DNA of 62,170 nt from Desulfovibrio legallii (GCF_900102485.1 NZ_FNBX01000017.1:1-62170), one strand, 5' to 3'. Numbered from the stretch's first letter, positions 1 to 8,481 are shown. Numbers and translations are program-made. The notes: generated by a model from the letters alone, not told the origin.

Positions 1-267
1 GACGCCATGCTCGGGGCAGTCCACTCGGGGAATCCGAGCATGCAGGAACGTCTTGAACTGGCACGTGTCCAGATGGCGCCAGACACGAGGCTCGGCATGG
101 TCGCGGCAAGCCAGCTCTCGACCACAAGTAGGGCAAAACCAGCGAACACCAGGACCATGCTCCACGCGGATGTCTACCCGACCTTCCGCCGTGTCCAGTT
201 CAACAGCCTCAACAAACCAGGGCTCGGTCAGCCCGAGAATCCGAAAATATAGGTCCGTATCCTTCAT
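1..267 (-). CDS. ISL3-family transposase, N-terminal part (runs off window)
   Basis: The reading frame is open from an ATG at 267 to the window edge (89 codons), so only the N-terminal part is seen. A GGAGGG ribosome site lies just upstream. The translation starts MKDTDLYFRILGLTEPWF and carries a CPTCG pair followed by DCPEHG. That is the arrangement of the N-terminal zinc-binding domain of ISL3-family transposases, which recognise the IS ends. The catalytic DDE domain would lie outside the window. The gene points out of the window and its upstream side faces the IS end at about 326. The family call rests on the zinc-finger pattern and the N-terminal phrase; whether the element is intact cannot be judged here. 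Confidence 0.75.
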   Translation of the reverse strand, partial: MKDTDLYFRILGLTEPWFVEAVELDTAEGRVDIRVEHGPGVRWFCPTCGRELACRDHAEPRVWRHLDTCQFKTFLHARIPRVDCPEHGV

Positions 268-300
268 TGGTGCCCTCCGGGAAGGACATTAGCAGATCAG

Positions 301-326
301 CTACCCACGGAAAACCCGGAAGAGCC
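301..326 (-). mobile_element. Probable terminal inverted repeat of the ISL3-type element
   Basis: Read on the minus strand this begins GGCTCTTCCGGGTTTTCC, which resembles the ends of ISL3-family elements, and it lies 34 bases upstream of the transposase start. The other end and the target duplication are outside the window, so the exact boundary is inferred. Confidence 0.5.
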
Positions 327-387
327 AATTAAGGTGGACAGTTTCATGGTCTGCGCTGATCCACACCAAAGGCCGCGGCGCGTCTCT

Positions 388-1143
388 TCAGCGGGCCAGC
401 AGCAGGATTGCCCCGCCCAGGGCGGGCAGCGTCACCATCGCCCCTTTGAGCAGCCAGGGCGGGGCCAGTCGGGTGCCTTTGGCCCCGATGTAGGCCCCCA
501 CGGTCTGGCCCGCCAGCACCTGCGCCAGGAGCAGCGGATCCAGATGGCCGGTGGAGAGAAAGCCCAGGCTGCCCAGGGCGGCAATGGGCAGAATAACCAG
601 CATGGTGGTGCCCACAGTCTGGTACAGGGGCACGTCAAAAACGATCAGCAGGGTGAGCTGGATAAAGGGCGTGGCCCCCACGCCGCAGGCCCCGGAAAGA
701 AAGCCGTTGCCCACGCCTGTGCAGGCCGTCAGGCCCCAGAAGCGTGCGCCCCGACCCAGGTTGCAGCGGTGGTGCAGGAGGGGCAGATCTGGGTGAAAAA
801 CCCGCAGATAGATAAGCAGGGCGGAAAGCAGCATGACCGCCGCGGTGATGGGCGTGAGCGCTGCGGGCGGCACCGTGGCGGAAACGCGCGCCCCGGCAAA
901 GGCCCCCAGCGCGCCGCAGAGCCCCAGAGCCAGCCCCAGGCGTCGCCGCACGTTGCCCTCGCGGAAGTGGCTGACAGAACCTGATAAGGTGGTAAAGACC
1001 ATGGAGGCCAGGGCCGTGCCCAGGGCCGTGTGCACGGGCACGTCAAAACCTACGGTCATGACCGTAATCATCAATCCTGCGCCGCCCGCGCCCACAAAGC
1101 CCAGAAGCAGCCCCAGGGCCAGCATGGCCGCAATCATTGCCAT
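388..1143 (-). CDS. TauE/SafE family sulfite exporter-like permease
   Basis: Encodes a 251-residue inner-membrane protein with about eight hydrophobic segments in two halves, each opening with a Gly-rich stretch (GFVGAGGAGLMITV; later GFLSGACGVGATPF). This is the signature of the TauE/SafE (DUF81) permeases, which move sulfite, sulfoacetate or related anions; the substrate here is not evident. The ATG at 1143 is preferred over a GTG at 1149 because an AGGTAGG ribosome site (1152-1158) lies 8 bases from the ATG but only 2 from the GTG. It stands alone between the IS edge and the Sel1-repeat gene, so context gives no clue to substrate. In a sulfur-metabolising host an anion exporter would fit. 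Confidence 0.85.
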   Translation of the reverse strand: MAMIAAMLALGLLLGFVGAGGAGLMITVMTVGFDVPVHTALGTALASMVFTTLSGSVSHFREGNVRRRLGLALGLCGALGAFAGARVSATVPPAALTPITAAVMLLSALLIYLRVFHPDLPLLHHRCNLGRGARFWGLTACTGVGNGFLSGACGVGATPFIQLTLLIVFDVPLYQTVGTTMLVILPIAALGSLGFLSTGHLDPLLLAQVLAGQTVGAYIGAKGTRLAPPWLLKGAMVTLPALGGAILLLAR

Positions 1144-1300
1144 AACCACAACCTACCTGAAAAGTGATAGAAACGGAAAGCAGCCTACTACGCTTATCCC
1201 CCTTGGGGGTCCAGCAGGCGGAACCAGAAGCGGGCGCGTCTGCACCGGCTGTGCTGCCTGCCGCAGGGGCGCGCCATCCCCGGCACAGGTGGGCGGGCCG

Positions 1301-2806
1301 TCAGTCCTGCCTGGTCAGGTGGTAGACCTTGGGCGCCATGTACATAAGGCTCATGAGGCGGCGGGCAGGCTCATAGCGGGTGGCCACCACCACCGTACCC
1401 AGATTCCAGAGGTGGGCGTCCTCGCCTTCGCTGGCCGAGGGCGGCCCCATGCGTCGGCTGACCATGCCCACGATCTGCGCGGCGGTTTTTTTGTTGGGGG
1501 CCAGATAGTCCAGCTCCAGAAAGCCGAGGGGCGCGGGATCGCCGGGGCCGTAGCACGCGGCCAGCTGTACCGCGCCGGGGGCCACGCGCTCGGCGGCGTA
1601 GATGTCGCAGATGTGGGCGTCGTCCTCGCGCTTGGGCGTTGCGCCCGCGCGGCGCAGGGCCTCGCGCACGGCCGGGCGGTCTGTGGCGTCCAGGCGCAGG
1701 CCCAGGAGTACGGCGGCGGGCCGGGAGGGCTCTTCGGCGGCCATTTCCTCCAGGGCGCGCACGGCCCCAGGTTCGCCCTGCATGGCGGCGGCATAGAGCA
1801 GGAGCGTGGCGCGGGAACGGTTTTTGGGCACCCCCAGGCCCAGGCGGCAGAGCTGCCCCAGGCGGGAGAGCGCCTCGGTCTGCTGCTGGGCCGCCGCCCG
1901 GCTGTACCAGGCGGCTGCGGCCTTGAGATCCTTGGGCACGCCGCGCCCCAGCTCGTAGAGCATGCCCAGATTGTACTGGGCCACGGGCTGGCCCTTGCGC
2001 GCGGCCAGGTCAAACCAGCGGGCGGCCTCTTCCGGGCTGGCGGGAATGCCCCGCCCCTGCTCCAGCATGCGGCCGTAGTTGCTCATGCCGGCGGGGTCGC
2101 CGGACTTGGCCGCCTGAGCGAACCAGTGCAGGGCGCGGCCCATGTCCGGCTCCACGCCCTGGCCTTGGTCGTAGAGTACGCCCAGATTGTTCATGGCCAG
2201 GCCGTCGCCCGCGGCGGCCAGCTTTTCCCAAATGCGGCGGGCCGCGGCGTAGTCGCCCTTGGCGTAGGCCTGCACGGCTGCTTCCGCCGGGGTGGCGGGC
2301 GCGGGGCGCGTTGTCTGGTTTTCCGCCGGGGTGGCGGCGTTTTCGGCGGCAGCGGCCGTGGCGGCGGCTCCCGCGGCGGTTCCGGCCTTGGCGGCCTTGC
2401 TCCGCTTCTGGCGCGCGGCGCGCTTTTTGCCGGAAGCGGGCTTTTGCGGCGCGGTGGGGCTTTGCACCGCAACGAATCGGGGCGCGGCCGGGGCGGGCAC
2501 GGCGACCTGGCGCGGCGGTTGGGCGGGCAGGGCGGCTGTGGGCACGGCCGGAGCGGGCGTGTCCCCAACATGCGGAGGCTTGGGCACGGCCGACGCAGGT
2601 GTGCGGGGCGCGGCGGCGTTGGCCGCCACAGGGGGCGTTACCGTGGGCGTCTCCACGGAGGGAACGGTTATGCTGGGCGCGGCCGCCACAGGGGGCGTCA
2701 GCAAGCCCAGGGGCAGCGTCAGGGCCAAGAGCAGGGCCAGAACGCGCGGCGCAAGCCGGAGCGGCGGGGCCGGCAGGCGGGCGGCAGAACGGTAACGCTG
2801 GGTCAT
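1301..2806 (-). CDS. Secreted Sel1-like repeat protein
   Basis: Encodes 501 residues. An N-terminal basic plus hydrophobic segment (about 1-43, ending in PPVAAA) looks like a Sec signal peptide, so a periplasmic location is likely. It is followed by a Pro/Ala-rich linker (about 44-175) and four or five Sel1-type TPR units (about 180-340), recognisable by repeats such as AMNNLGVLYDQGQGV and AQYNLGMLYELGRGV. The last 150 residues form a different domain that I do not recognise. Sel1 repeats are protein-protein scaffolds. The gene lies 9 bases downstream of the SGNH-like gene on the same strand, so it is probably cotranscribed with the acyltransferase pair, and a role around surface polymer modification is possible but inferred. 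Confidence 0.75.
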   Translation of the reverse strand: MTQRYRSAARLPAPPLRLAPRVLALLLALTLPLGLLTPPVAAAPSITVPSVETPTVTPPVAANAAAPRTPASAVPKPPHVGDTPAPAVPTAALPAQPPRQVAVPAPAAPRFVAVQSPTAPQKPASGKKRAARQKRSKAAKAGTAAGAAATAAAAENAATPAENQTTRPAPATPAEAAVQAYAKGDYAAARRIWEKLAAAGDGLAMNNLGVLYDQGQGVEPDMGRALHWFAQAAKSGDPAGMSNYGRMLEQGRGIPASPEEAARWFDLAARKGQPVAQYNLGMLYELGRGVPKDLKAAAAWYSRAAAQQQTEALSRLGQLCRLGLGVPKNRSRATLLLYAAAMQGEPGAVRALEEMAAEEPSRPAAVLLGLRLDATDRPAVREALRRAGATPKREDDAHICDIYAAERVAPGAVQLAACYGPGDPAPLGFLELDYLAPNKKTAAQIVGMVSRRMGPPSASEGEDAHLWNLGTVVVATRYEPARRLMSLMYMAPKVYHLTRQD

Positions 2807-2815
2807 GGCGCGCCC

Positions 2816-4045
2816 TTACTGCCGTTTGGGGCAGTTAAAGCGCATGAAATCCGCCTCGGGCCGATCCGTAAGGCGTGGGTCCGGCACCAGGGCGTGGCCG
2901 CGCCAGTCGCGGATAACGTCGTTGATCTTGCCCATATCCACAAAGGCCAGCAGGCTGGACCAGCGGTCGGCCATGTCCCGCAGAATGCGGGCGTAGGCCA
3001 CCTCGCCGCCGTGGAAGCCATCCACAAATTCGCAGTCGCCGGAGGCGAAGGTGCGCGGATCCGTAAAATCCATGACGTCCACGCCGCGGGCCAGCAGGGC
3101 GTCGCGCAGGCGGAAGAGGTGGGGGTAGTCTGCCTCGCGGGCGCGCAGGGCGTCCAGCACGGTGGCCGAGAGGGGCGCAATAAAGACGTAGGTGGCGATG
3201 CCCCTGGCCTTGAGGCGGCAGTAGATTTCGGCAAAGGCGTCCAGGTGGGCCGTGCTGATGCCGCCCACGTCGCGGCTGTCCTTGAGGGGCGGGGAGGGCG
3301 CAAAGGCTTTGATGCCGTAGCGCACCTGCTTGAGCGTATCCTCAAAGCGGTAGTCGAAGGGGCGTTTCTGCCCGGTGATTTCCCCTGTGTAGTACCAGGA
3401 GCCGTCCGAACCGAAACCGTCGTCGGTCTGCTGGGCCATGATGCCGTAGCGGTCGTCCCGGAAGCCGCCCAGGGAGCGCGGCAGCACGGGCCCCAGCAGG
3501 TCGCGCCAGGAAATTTTGCCCTCCAGCAGCCAGGTCCAGGGCTTTTTGAGGCTGTCCAGATTATAGACGTAGGAGCCGCTGGTGGGGGGCTCTTCTTTGA
3601 AGGGATCGGGGTTCCACTGCGGCATGAACCACCAGAAATCCAGGCCCAGGATGACGGCCTCGGGCCGGTGCAGGCGCAGCATGGCGTCCAATGTGGAGCG
3701 CAGCACGGGCAGATTGCCCGCCGTGCCGCCTACGTTGAGGAAGGACTTGCGGAAGTAGGCCCCCCGGAACTGCATGACCCGTGAGGAACCCAGGGCCACC
3801 ACTTCCGGCTTCACGGCCGCGTAGAGCTGGAGCTTGTAGTCCACAAAATCCTGGGAGACGCCCGAACCGAACAGGGCAAAGCGCCCGGAGGCCTGGCTTT
3901 TGACGGCGCGTTCCACGGCCAGGTCGCCGCTGCTGTGCAGCCACCAGCAGGTATAGGGCACGATGATCAGGCAGGCGGCCAGGATCAGCCCCAGCAGAAT
4001 GGCGAAAAAGCGGCGGAGAAAGGCGGCCTCGGTAAGTATTTTCAT
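2816..4045 (-). CDS. Membrane-anchored SGNH/AlgJ-DltD-like protein, MBOAT partner
   Basis: Encodes 409 residues with one N-terminal membrane segment (about 12-34) and a large periplasmic part. ALGSSRVMQF supplies a GSS-type nucleophile serine motif, and DGFHGG near residue 350 supplies the Asp-x-x-His pair typical of SGNH-like hydrolases and acetyltransferases that work with MBOAT proteins (the DltD, AlgX/AlgJ type). It sits 12 bases downstream of the MBOAT gene, so the two probably act as a pair: the MBOAT moves an acyl group across the membrane and this protein places it on a periplasmic or surface acceptor. The acceptor cannot be read from the sequence. Assignment is by motif layout and neighbour. 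Confidence 0.7.
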   Translation of the reverse strand: MKILTEAAFLRRFFAILLGLILAACLIIVPYTCWWLHSSGDLAVERAVKSQASGRFALFGSGVSQDFVDYKLQLYAAVKPEVVALGSSRVMQFRGAYFRKSFLNVGGTAGNLPVLRSTLDAMLRLHRPEAVILGLDFWWFMPQWNPDPFKEEPPTSGSYVYNLDSLKKPWTWLLEGKISWRDLLGPVLPRSLGGFRDDRYGIMAQQTDDGFGSDGSWYYTGEITGQKRPFDYRFEDTLKQVRYGIKAFAPSPPLKDSRDVGGISTAHLDAFAEIYCRLKARGIATYVFIAPLSATVLDALRAREADYPHLFRLRDALLARGVDVMDFTDPRTFASGDCEFVDGFHGGEVAYARILRDMADRWSSLLAFVDMGKINDVIRDWRGHALVPDPRLTDRPEADFMRFNCPKRQ

Positions 4046-4057
4046 GGTTGGTCGCCC

Positions 4058-5647
4058 CTAGAATTGAAAGTAGAGGAAGGTGGCCTTGCGCGAAACCAGG
4101 ATCAGCGCCGCAAAGGCCAGCACCGCCAGACCCGTGGCCCAGCCGGCGGTGGGCCGCCAGGCCGGACGGGGCAGGGAGCCATCACGGCGGCCGTGGAGCA
4201 TTTCTCCGGTGTTGGGGAAGGCCCAGACCAGCACAAAGCAGAGGGCGATGAGGGCCAGGGGCTGCCAGCCCTGAAAGTAGTTGTTGGGCAGCCAGCGCGC
4301 CGTCAGGGCCGCCAGCCCCGTAAGGCCGGAGAGGTCCGGATCCAGCCCGGCCGCGACGCGGGTAAAGGGGCCGCGGAACATGGCGCTGCAGACGCGCCAG
4401 GCCCCTTCGATGCTCGTGGCGCGAAAGACCACCCAGCAGAGGTTGAGGCAGAAAAAGGTGAGGACAATGCAGCAGAGCCGCAAGGGCGGCGCGGCCATGA
4501 TGCGCTCCAGGGGACGGCCCTTGATGCGGGCGCGGAAGAAGTGGTTGACGCTGAGCATGGCCCCGTGCAGCGCGCCCCAGATAATGAAAGTCCAGCCCGC
4601 GCCGTGCCAGGCTCCGCCGATGAGCATGGTCAGAAAGAGGTTGCGGTATTGTTTGAGCTTGCCGTGGCGGTTGCCGCCCAGCGGGATGTAGAGAAAATCG
4701 CGCAGCCACGCGCCCAGGGTGATGTGCCAGCGCCGCCAGAAATCCACAATGCCCGTGGATTTGTAGGGCGAATCAAAGTTTTCCGGCAGGCGCAGGCCCA
4801 GCATGAGGCCCAGGCCCAAGGCCATGTCCGTGTAGCCGGAAAAGTCGAAATAAAGCTGAAAGGAGTAGCAGAACGAGCCCAGCCAGGCTTCGGCCCCGCT
4901 CAAGGGAAAACCCTTTTCCGCCGCATTGAACACAGCGTCGGCCCAGAGGGCCAGGGTATCGGCCAGCAGAACTTTTTTGGCCAGCCCGATGGCAAACAGG
5001 CTGAAGCCCCTGGCCAGTCCTTCCGGGGTGGAGCCGTGCAGGGCGTCCAGCTGTGGGCCCAGCTGCTCATAGCGCACGATGGGCCCGGAAATGACGTAAG
5101 GAAAGCAGGAGGAAAACAGCAGGTGCCGCCCCAGACCGGCGGGCTGCACCTGGCCCCGGTAAACGCTTACCAGCCAGGCGATCTGGATGAAGGTGTAGAA
5201 GGAGATGCCCAGCGGCAGGCCCGGCGGCGTGAACTGCAGCTGCACATGCAGCAAGGCCGCAAGATTATGGGCCAAAAAGCCCGAATACTTGAACCAGAGC
5301 AGAGGCAGCAGGTTGCAGATCAGGGCCGTGACCAGCAGGGCCCGGCGGCTGAGGCGGCAGCGCGGGCAGGCGGCGGGCCCCTCGCCCGCGGGGCAGGCCG
5401 CAGCGCCTTCCGGCGTTTGCGCAGCCCCGGCGGGATCCGGCGCAAGCGCCTGGGCAAACATGTAGTTCATGCCCAGAATGGCCGCCAGAAGCACCAGAAA
5501 GGGCAGGCCCCAGAGCCCGTAAAAGACGACGGAAAAGAGCAGCAGCACCAGCCCCAGGCGGGCCGGGGCGTAGGCGGCCGCAAGCCGCCAGGAAAGCAGC
5601 AGCAGCGGCAGAAAAAGCAGCAGAAAGCTGTAGGAATTGAATAGCAT
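4058..5647 (-). CDS. MBOAT family O-acyltransferase (AlgI/DltB-like)
   Basis: Encodes 529 residues with many membrane segments. The N-terminus (MLFNSYSFLLLFLPL) and the block GGNRHGKLKQYRN followed by IGGAWHGAGWTF, with the invariant active-site His of GAWHG, are typical of AlgI-type MBOAT acyltransferases that export acyl groups for O-acetylation of polysaccharides. An unusual hydrophilic, Cys-containing loop (AACPAGEGPAACPRC) lies near residue 85-100, between early membrane segments, and is not something I recall from standard AlgI proteins. It is first in a minus-strand cluster with the SGNH-like and Sel1-repeat genes. Start: ATG at 5647. Confidence 0.85.
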   Translation of the reverse strand: MLFNSYSFLLLFLPLLLLSWRLAAAYAPARLGLVLLLFSVVFYGLWGLPFLVLLAAILGMNYMFAQALAPDPAGAAQTPEGAAACPAGEGPAACPRCRLSRRALLVTALICNLLPLLWFKYSGFLAHNLAALLHVQLQFTPPGLPLGISFYTFIQIAWLVSVYRGQVQPAGLGRHLLFSSCFPYVISGPIVRYEQLGPQLDALHGSTPEGLARGFSLFAIGLAKKVLLADTLALWADAVFNAAEKGFPLSGAEAWLGSFCYSFQLYFDFSGYTDMALGLGLMLGLRLPENFDSPYKSTGIVDFWRRWHITLGAWLRDFLYIPLGGNRHGKLKQYRNLFLTMLIGGAWHGAGWTFIIWGALHGAMLSVNHFFRARIKGRPLERIMAAPPLRLCCIVLTFFCLNLCWVVFRATSIEGAWRVCSAMFRGPFTRVAAGLDPDLSGLTGLAALTARWLPNNYFQGWQPLALIALCFVLVWAFPNTGEMLHGRRDGSLPRPAWRPTAGWATGLAVLAFAALILVSRKATFLYFQF

Positions 5648-5973
5648 GCGCGTCTCCCGTCAAAGGTCTGGCGGCCAGAGGCCGGTGCAGGGGCAGCGGC
5701 GGGCCGCCGCTGGGAATCGTGCCCCCTTCCGCGCGGATATGCAAGCCTTGAGCATATGCGGAAGGGCGGCGCACAACCGCGCGCCGCCTGTCCGGCCCGC
5801 TTCAGCCCGCCGCGAAAGCGCAGGCAGCCCCACGCACGCAGCAAACGCGCAACGCCCCGGAGCGGAACGCCGCTCCGGGTACGCTGTCGCGCCTGCGTGG
5901 GTACGCAGGGAGAGACGCGCAACGCTTCAAGGCAGGAACGGGGCGGCAGGGCCGCCGCGCCGCAGCCGCAACG
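5648..5973. other. Intergenic region between ihfA and the MBOAT gene
   Basis: No convincing gene. It must contain the promoter of the MBOAT cluster, but I see no clear -35/-10. The only distinct structure is a 10-bp perfect hairpin at 5856-5879 (CCCGGAGCGG, loop AACG, then the complement) without a T tract, which could end or slow transcription leaving ihfA. Confidence 0.5.
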
Positions 5974-6261
5974 TCAGGCGTTGATCTCCGCGCGGAATTT
6001 GCGGGAAAGGCGAAAGACCATAACCTTGCGCGGTGGCAGGGTTATGGTTTCGTCGGTTTTGGGATTGCGCCCTTTGCGGGAGGCTTTGTCATAGCACTCG
6101 AATTTGCCGAAGCCGCTGATGAGCAGGGCGCGATCCTTCTTGATGGCGGTTTTCATAATGTCCAGCAGCTTCTCAACCACGTTTTTTACGTCAACGCGGT
6201 TTTTGTCCGTTTCTTCGTAAATGGCCTCCACGATGTCCGCTTTGGTCAGGGTTTTTTTCAT
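5974..6261 (-). CDS. ihfA: Integration host factor alpha-like DNA-binding protein
   Basis: Encodes 95 residues starting MKKTLTKADIVEAIYEE. It shows the HU/IHF fold throughout: ISGFGKFECYDKASRKGRNPKT matches the beta-arm DNA-binding region with the Gly-Arg-Asn-Pro tip. The AKD spacing and length fit IHF alpha rather than HU, though the two are easily confused by eye. The ATG at 6261 is chosen over a longer frame because GGAGGA sits 6-7 bases upstream and family members start here. IHF bends DNA and assists sigma54-dependent promoters, relevant to the ZraR-like regulator in this window. Confidence 0.9.
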   Translation of the reverse strand: MKKTLTKADIVEAIYEETDKNRVDVKNVVEKLLDIMKTAIKKDRALLISGFGKFECYDKASRKGRNPKTDETITLPPRKVMVFRLSRKFRAEINA

Positions 6262-6369
6262 AGGGGATCCTCCGGCGCGGAGCGCGCGGGTTGGGCTGTC
6301 CGGAACAGCCGCCTTGCCGTGAAAACACGGCTTGCCCCGGACTGCTTCACATGAACGGAGCTTTTGTAT

Positions 6370-6398
6370 AAAATACACACAACATCAAGGTAGATCAA
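6370..6398 (-). promoter_or_regulatory. Candidate sigma70-type promoter for ihfA
   Basis: On the minus strand TTGATC and TATTTT are separated by exactly 17 bases, in an AT-rich patch about 110 bases upstream of the ihfA start. Match to consensus is moderate. Confidence 0.35.
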
Positions 6399-6535
6399 GG
6401 TTTTTCTTTATGAAAAGCGGCGTATTGGCCGGATCCTTCGCAGGAATGGCGTCGCGTGGATGATTTCCTATATTTAGTAAGGGATGTGTTGATGGCTTGC
6501 CTTCCGCATCTGCGGCGTCGTCCCTGGCGGCGGGT

Positions 6536-7648
6536 ATGAACAAGCCCCTCGCCCCAGGGGCACGGCCTTCTCCTCCGGCCCCCGCGGCCCCTCCGGCCTG
6601 GCGTCGCGTCCTGCCCTGGCCTGGCCGCGGGCCCAGGCCGGAGGCCCCCGTATTCCCCCTGTTTTTGCCCTTTCAGGGCTGCCCCGTGCGCTGCGTGTTC
6701 TGCGCGCAGGACGTGCAGACCGGGCATTGCCCGTCATCCGACCCTCTGGCCGAGGCCAGGGCCGTGCTGCACACGGCGGAGACGGCCCTGGCCGCCCGTG
6801 CGGCCAGGGGCCTGCCCCCGGTAGAGCTGGCCTTTTACGGCGGCACGTTTACGGCTTTGCCGCAGGCAGCCTACCAGGCATGCCTGCACTGGGTCGGCGC
6901 CGTTATGGCGCGGGGCTGGGCCACGGCCTTTCGCTGCTCCACCAGGCCCGACAGGGTGGATGCCGCTGGGCTGGCCGCCCTGCGCGCCGCGGGCTGCCGG
7001 TCTGTGGAGCTGGGGGTGCAGAGCTTTGCCGATGCGGCCCTGGCGATGGCGCGGCGGGGCTATACGGGGCGGCAGGCGCTGGCGGCCTGCGCCCTGGTGC
7101 GGGAAGCGGGCCTGGGCCTCACCGTGCAGTTGCTGCCGGGCATGCCCGGTCACAGCCCTGCGGATTTTGCAGCCGATGTGGCGCAAAGCCTTGCGGCGGG
7201 GGCGGCAGCGCTGCGCTTTTACCCCTGCCTGGTGCTGCGCGGCACGGCCCTGGCCGCCATGTGGCAGGCCGGGCTCTATCGGCCCTGGCCGCTGGAGGTC
7301 ACCCTGGAGGCTCTGGCCGCGGCCTGGCTGCGGGCCAGGCGCGCCGGGGCGTCTGTCATCCGCATGGGGCTCGCCCAGGAGCAGGGTCTGGAGGCGGCAG
7401 TGCTGGACGGCCCCCGCCATCCCGCCCTGGGGGCGCGCGTGCAGGCCCGCGCCTTGTTCCTGGCCGTGGAGCGGGCCTTGCGGGATGCGGGTTGCGGCGG
7501 CGAGGTTTTTGCGCTGGAAGCTCCCAAGGCCTGCCAGGGCTGTTTCTGGGGGCACAAGGGCGAGCTGCGTCCGGCCTGGGATGCCCTGGGGCTGCGCAGC
7601 CTGCGTTTTGCGCCCAGGGAGGGGCTGCTGCTGGAAGGCTTGCCGTAA
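6536..7648 (+). CDS. Elp3-like radical SAM protein
   Basis: Encodes about 370 residues from the ATG at 6536; a TTG at 6497 would add 13. Cysteines 49, 53 and 56 form the CX3CX2C cluster motif in GCPVRCVFCAQ. YGGTFTAL and VELGVQSF downstream match the SAM-binding and barrel motifs of the Elp3/YhcC-like radical SAM group, which bind a 4Fe-4S cluster and cleave S-adenosylmethionine. No C-terminal acetyltransferase domain is visible, so this is the short, Elp3-radical-domain-only type. Its substrate is unknown, possibly RNA. It is divergent from ihfA and ends just before a copy of the interspersed repeat. Neither start has a strong ribosome site. Confidence 0.75.
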   Translation: MNKPLAPGARPSPPAPAAPPAWRRVLPWPGRGPRPEAPVFPLFLPFQGCPVRCVFCAQDVQTGHCPSSDPLAEARAVLHTAETALAARAARGLPPVELAFYGGTFTALPQAAYQACLHWVGAVMARGWATAFRCSTRPDRVDAAGLAALRAAGCRSVELGVQSFADAALAMARRGYTGRQALAACALVREAGLGLTVQLLPGMPGHSPADFAADVAQSLAAGAAALRFYPCLVLRGTALAAMWQAGLYRPWPLEVTLEALAAAWLRARRAGASVIRMGLAQEQGLEAAVLDGPRHPALGARVQARALFLAVERALRDAGCGGEVFALEAPKACQGCFWGHKGELRPAWDALGLRSLRFAPREGLLLEGLP

Positions 7649-7690
7649 AGGACGCGGGCCCGGCGCGGCGCTCCGGTCTGCCGAACCCGT

Positions 7691-7837
7691 AGGGCAGATT
7701 GCCCCTATGCATGTGCGTTTTCAAAGGTTACGACACGCTTGCTCCGGCGCTTAACAGCGCAAATAAAGTGCGCTTGCGCCTGCGCGGCGGGCGTCTGCTC
7801 ACGCAGCCGCCAGGGCATTTCAAAGTTGCAATGCCCC
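7691..7837 (+). repeat. Interspersed multi-hairpin repeat, copy A
   Basis: One copy of the about 147-bp family, oriented AGGGCAGATT to AATGCCCC. It contains GGCGCTTAACAGCGCAAATA, GGCGTCTGCTCACGCAGCC and the closing arm pair GGGCATTTCAA/TTGCAATGCCC. The left arm is diverged. It lies downstream of the radical SAM gene. Confidence 0.9.
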
Positions 7838-7873
7838 AAAAAGAGAGGCGGCCGCCGGAAGGTCCGGCGGCCG
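7838..7873 (-). terminator. Intrinsic terminator on the minus strand
   Basis: An 11-bp perfect GC-rich stem (CGGCCGCCGGA, loop AGG, complement) is followed on the minus strand by CCTCTCTTTTT. It ends transcription coming from about 8150 and abuts repeat copy A. Confidence 0.75.
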
Positions 7874-7896
7874 AGAGAGGGAGGATGTTCCGATGG

Positions 7897-7968
7897 TTAG
7901 AGGTTCTGTTCAAAGGAGGAGGTTTTGAGGAGGGAATCCGCAACGCCCTCAATGGGGGCGGAGAGCAT
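7897..7968 (-). CDS. Possible 23-residue peptide or remnant of a decayed gene
   Basis: A minus-strand ATG at 7968 opens MLSAPIEGVADSLLKTSSF and stops with TAA at 7897, 24 bases before a strong intrinsic terminator. The same frame is open upstream of the ATG for 19 more codons with protein-like composition (GRYTYKTQISV), back to a TAA, but has no good start codon or ribosome site there. It could be a small protein, a small RNA with a chance ORF, or the 3' remnant of a lost gene. I do not recognise the peptide. Confidence 0.25.
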   Translation of the reverse strand: MLSAPIEGVADSLLKTSSFEQNL

Positions 7969-8148
7969 CACGGAAATTTGTGTTTTATATGTGTACCGCC
8001 CGTCGACGGATTGACTGGGTTAGGCTGCTGTCAGCTGCCGGGACGGAGGTGGATGATGTGCTCCTTATGGGGTCTTACCGGTTTTGCATTGCCGTAACCC
8101 TTGCTTTCTGTTTAGCAATCGACGTGCCAATATTATTTTTTTCAATTA

Positions 8149-8177
8149 ATATCAGTATGTTAATTGGATATTGTCAG
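8149..8177 (-). promoter_or_regulatory. Candidate promoter of an orphan minus-strand transcription unit
   Basis: CTGACA and TGATAT are separated by 17 bases on the minus strand in the most AT-rich part of this gap. With the terminator at 7838-7873 it would define a transcript of roughly 300 nt. Confidence 0.4.
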
Positions 8178-8298
8178 GGTGGGGCGGCTGCGGGGCGCGC
8201 GAGGCTGTATATTTTTTTTACAGCCTGCGCTTCTGGCTGGATAATTTTTATACAGGTGTGCAGAAGTTGCCCGGTCGGACGGCAGCAGCGGCAAATAC

Positions 8299-8443
8299 GG
8301 CCTTTCAACTTTGCAATGCCCTGGCGTCTGCGCTGTCAGACGCCCGCCGTGCAGGGGTAAGGGGAATGTATTTGCGCTGTTAAGCGCCGAGACGAGCGTG
8401 CCGTAACCTTTGAGAATGCCTGTTCTCAACGGTAATCTGCTCT
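8299..8443 (-). repeat. Interspersed multi-hairpin repeat, copy B
   Basis: Inverted relative to copy A. It reads CTTTCAACTTTGCAATGCCC at one end and AATCTGCTCT at the other, with the TTTGAGAATGCC/GTTCTCAA hairpin preserved. It lies directly downstream of the zraP-like gene stop (38 bases). Confidence 0.9.
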
Positions 8444-8481
8444 AAGAGAGGGGGGCTGCGGCCCCTATGAGGGGCAAGCGG

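Noticed and set aside
833..3784. A 983-codon plus-strand frame across the TauE, Sel1 and SGNH genes
   Set aside because: It is antisense to three well-supported genes, rich in Gly/Arg/Ala/His as expected for GC-rich antisense frames, and contains no recognisable domain.
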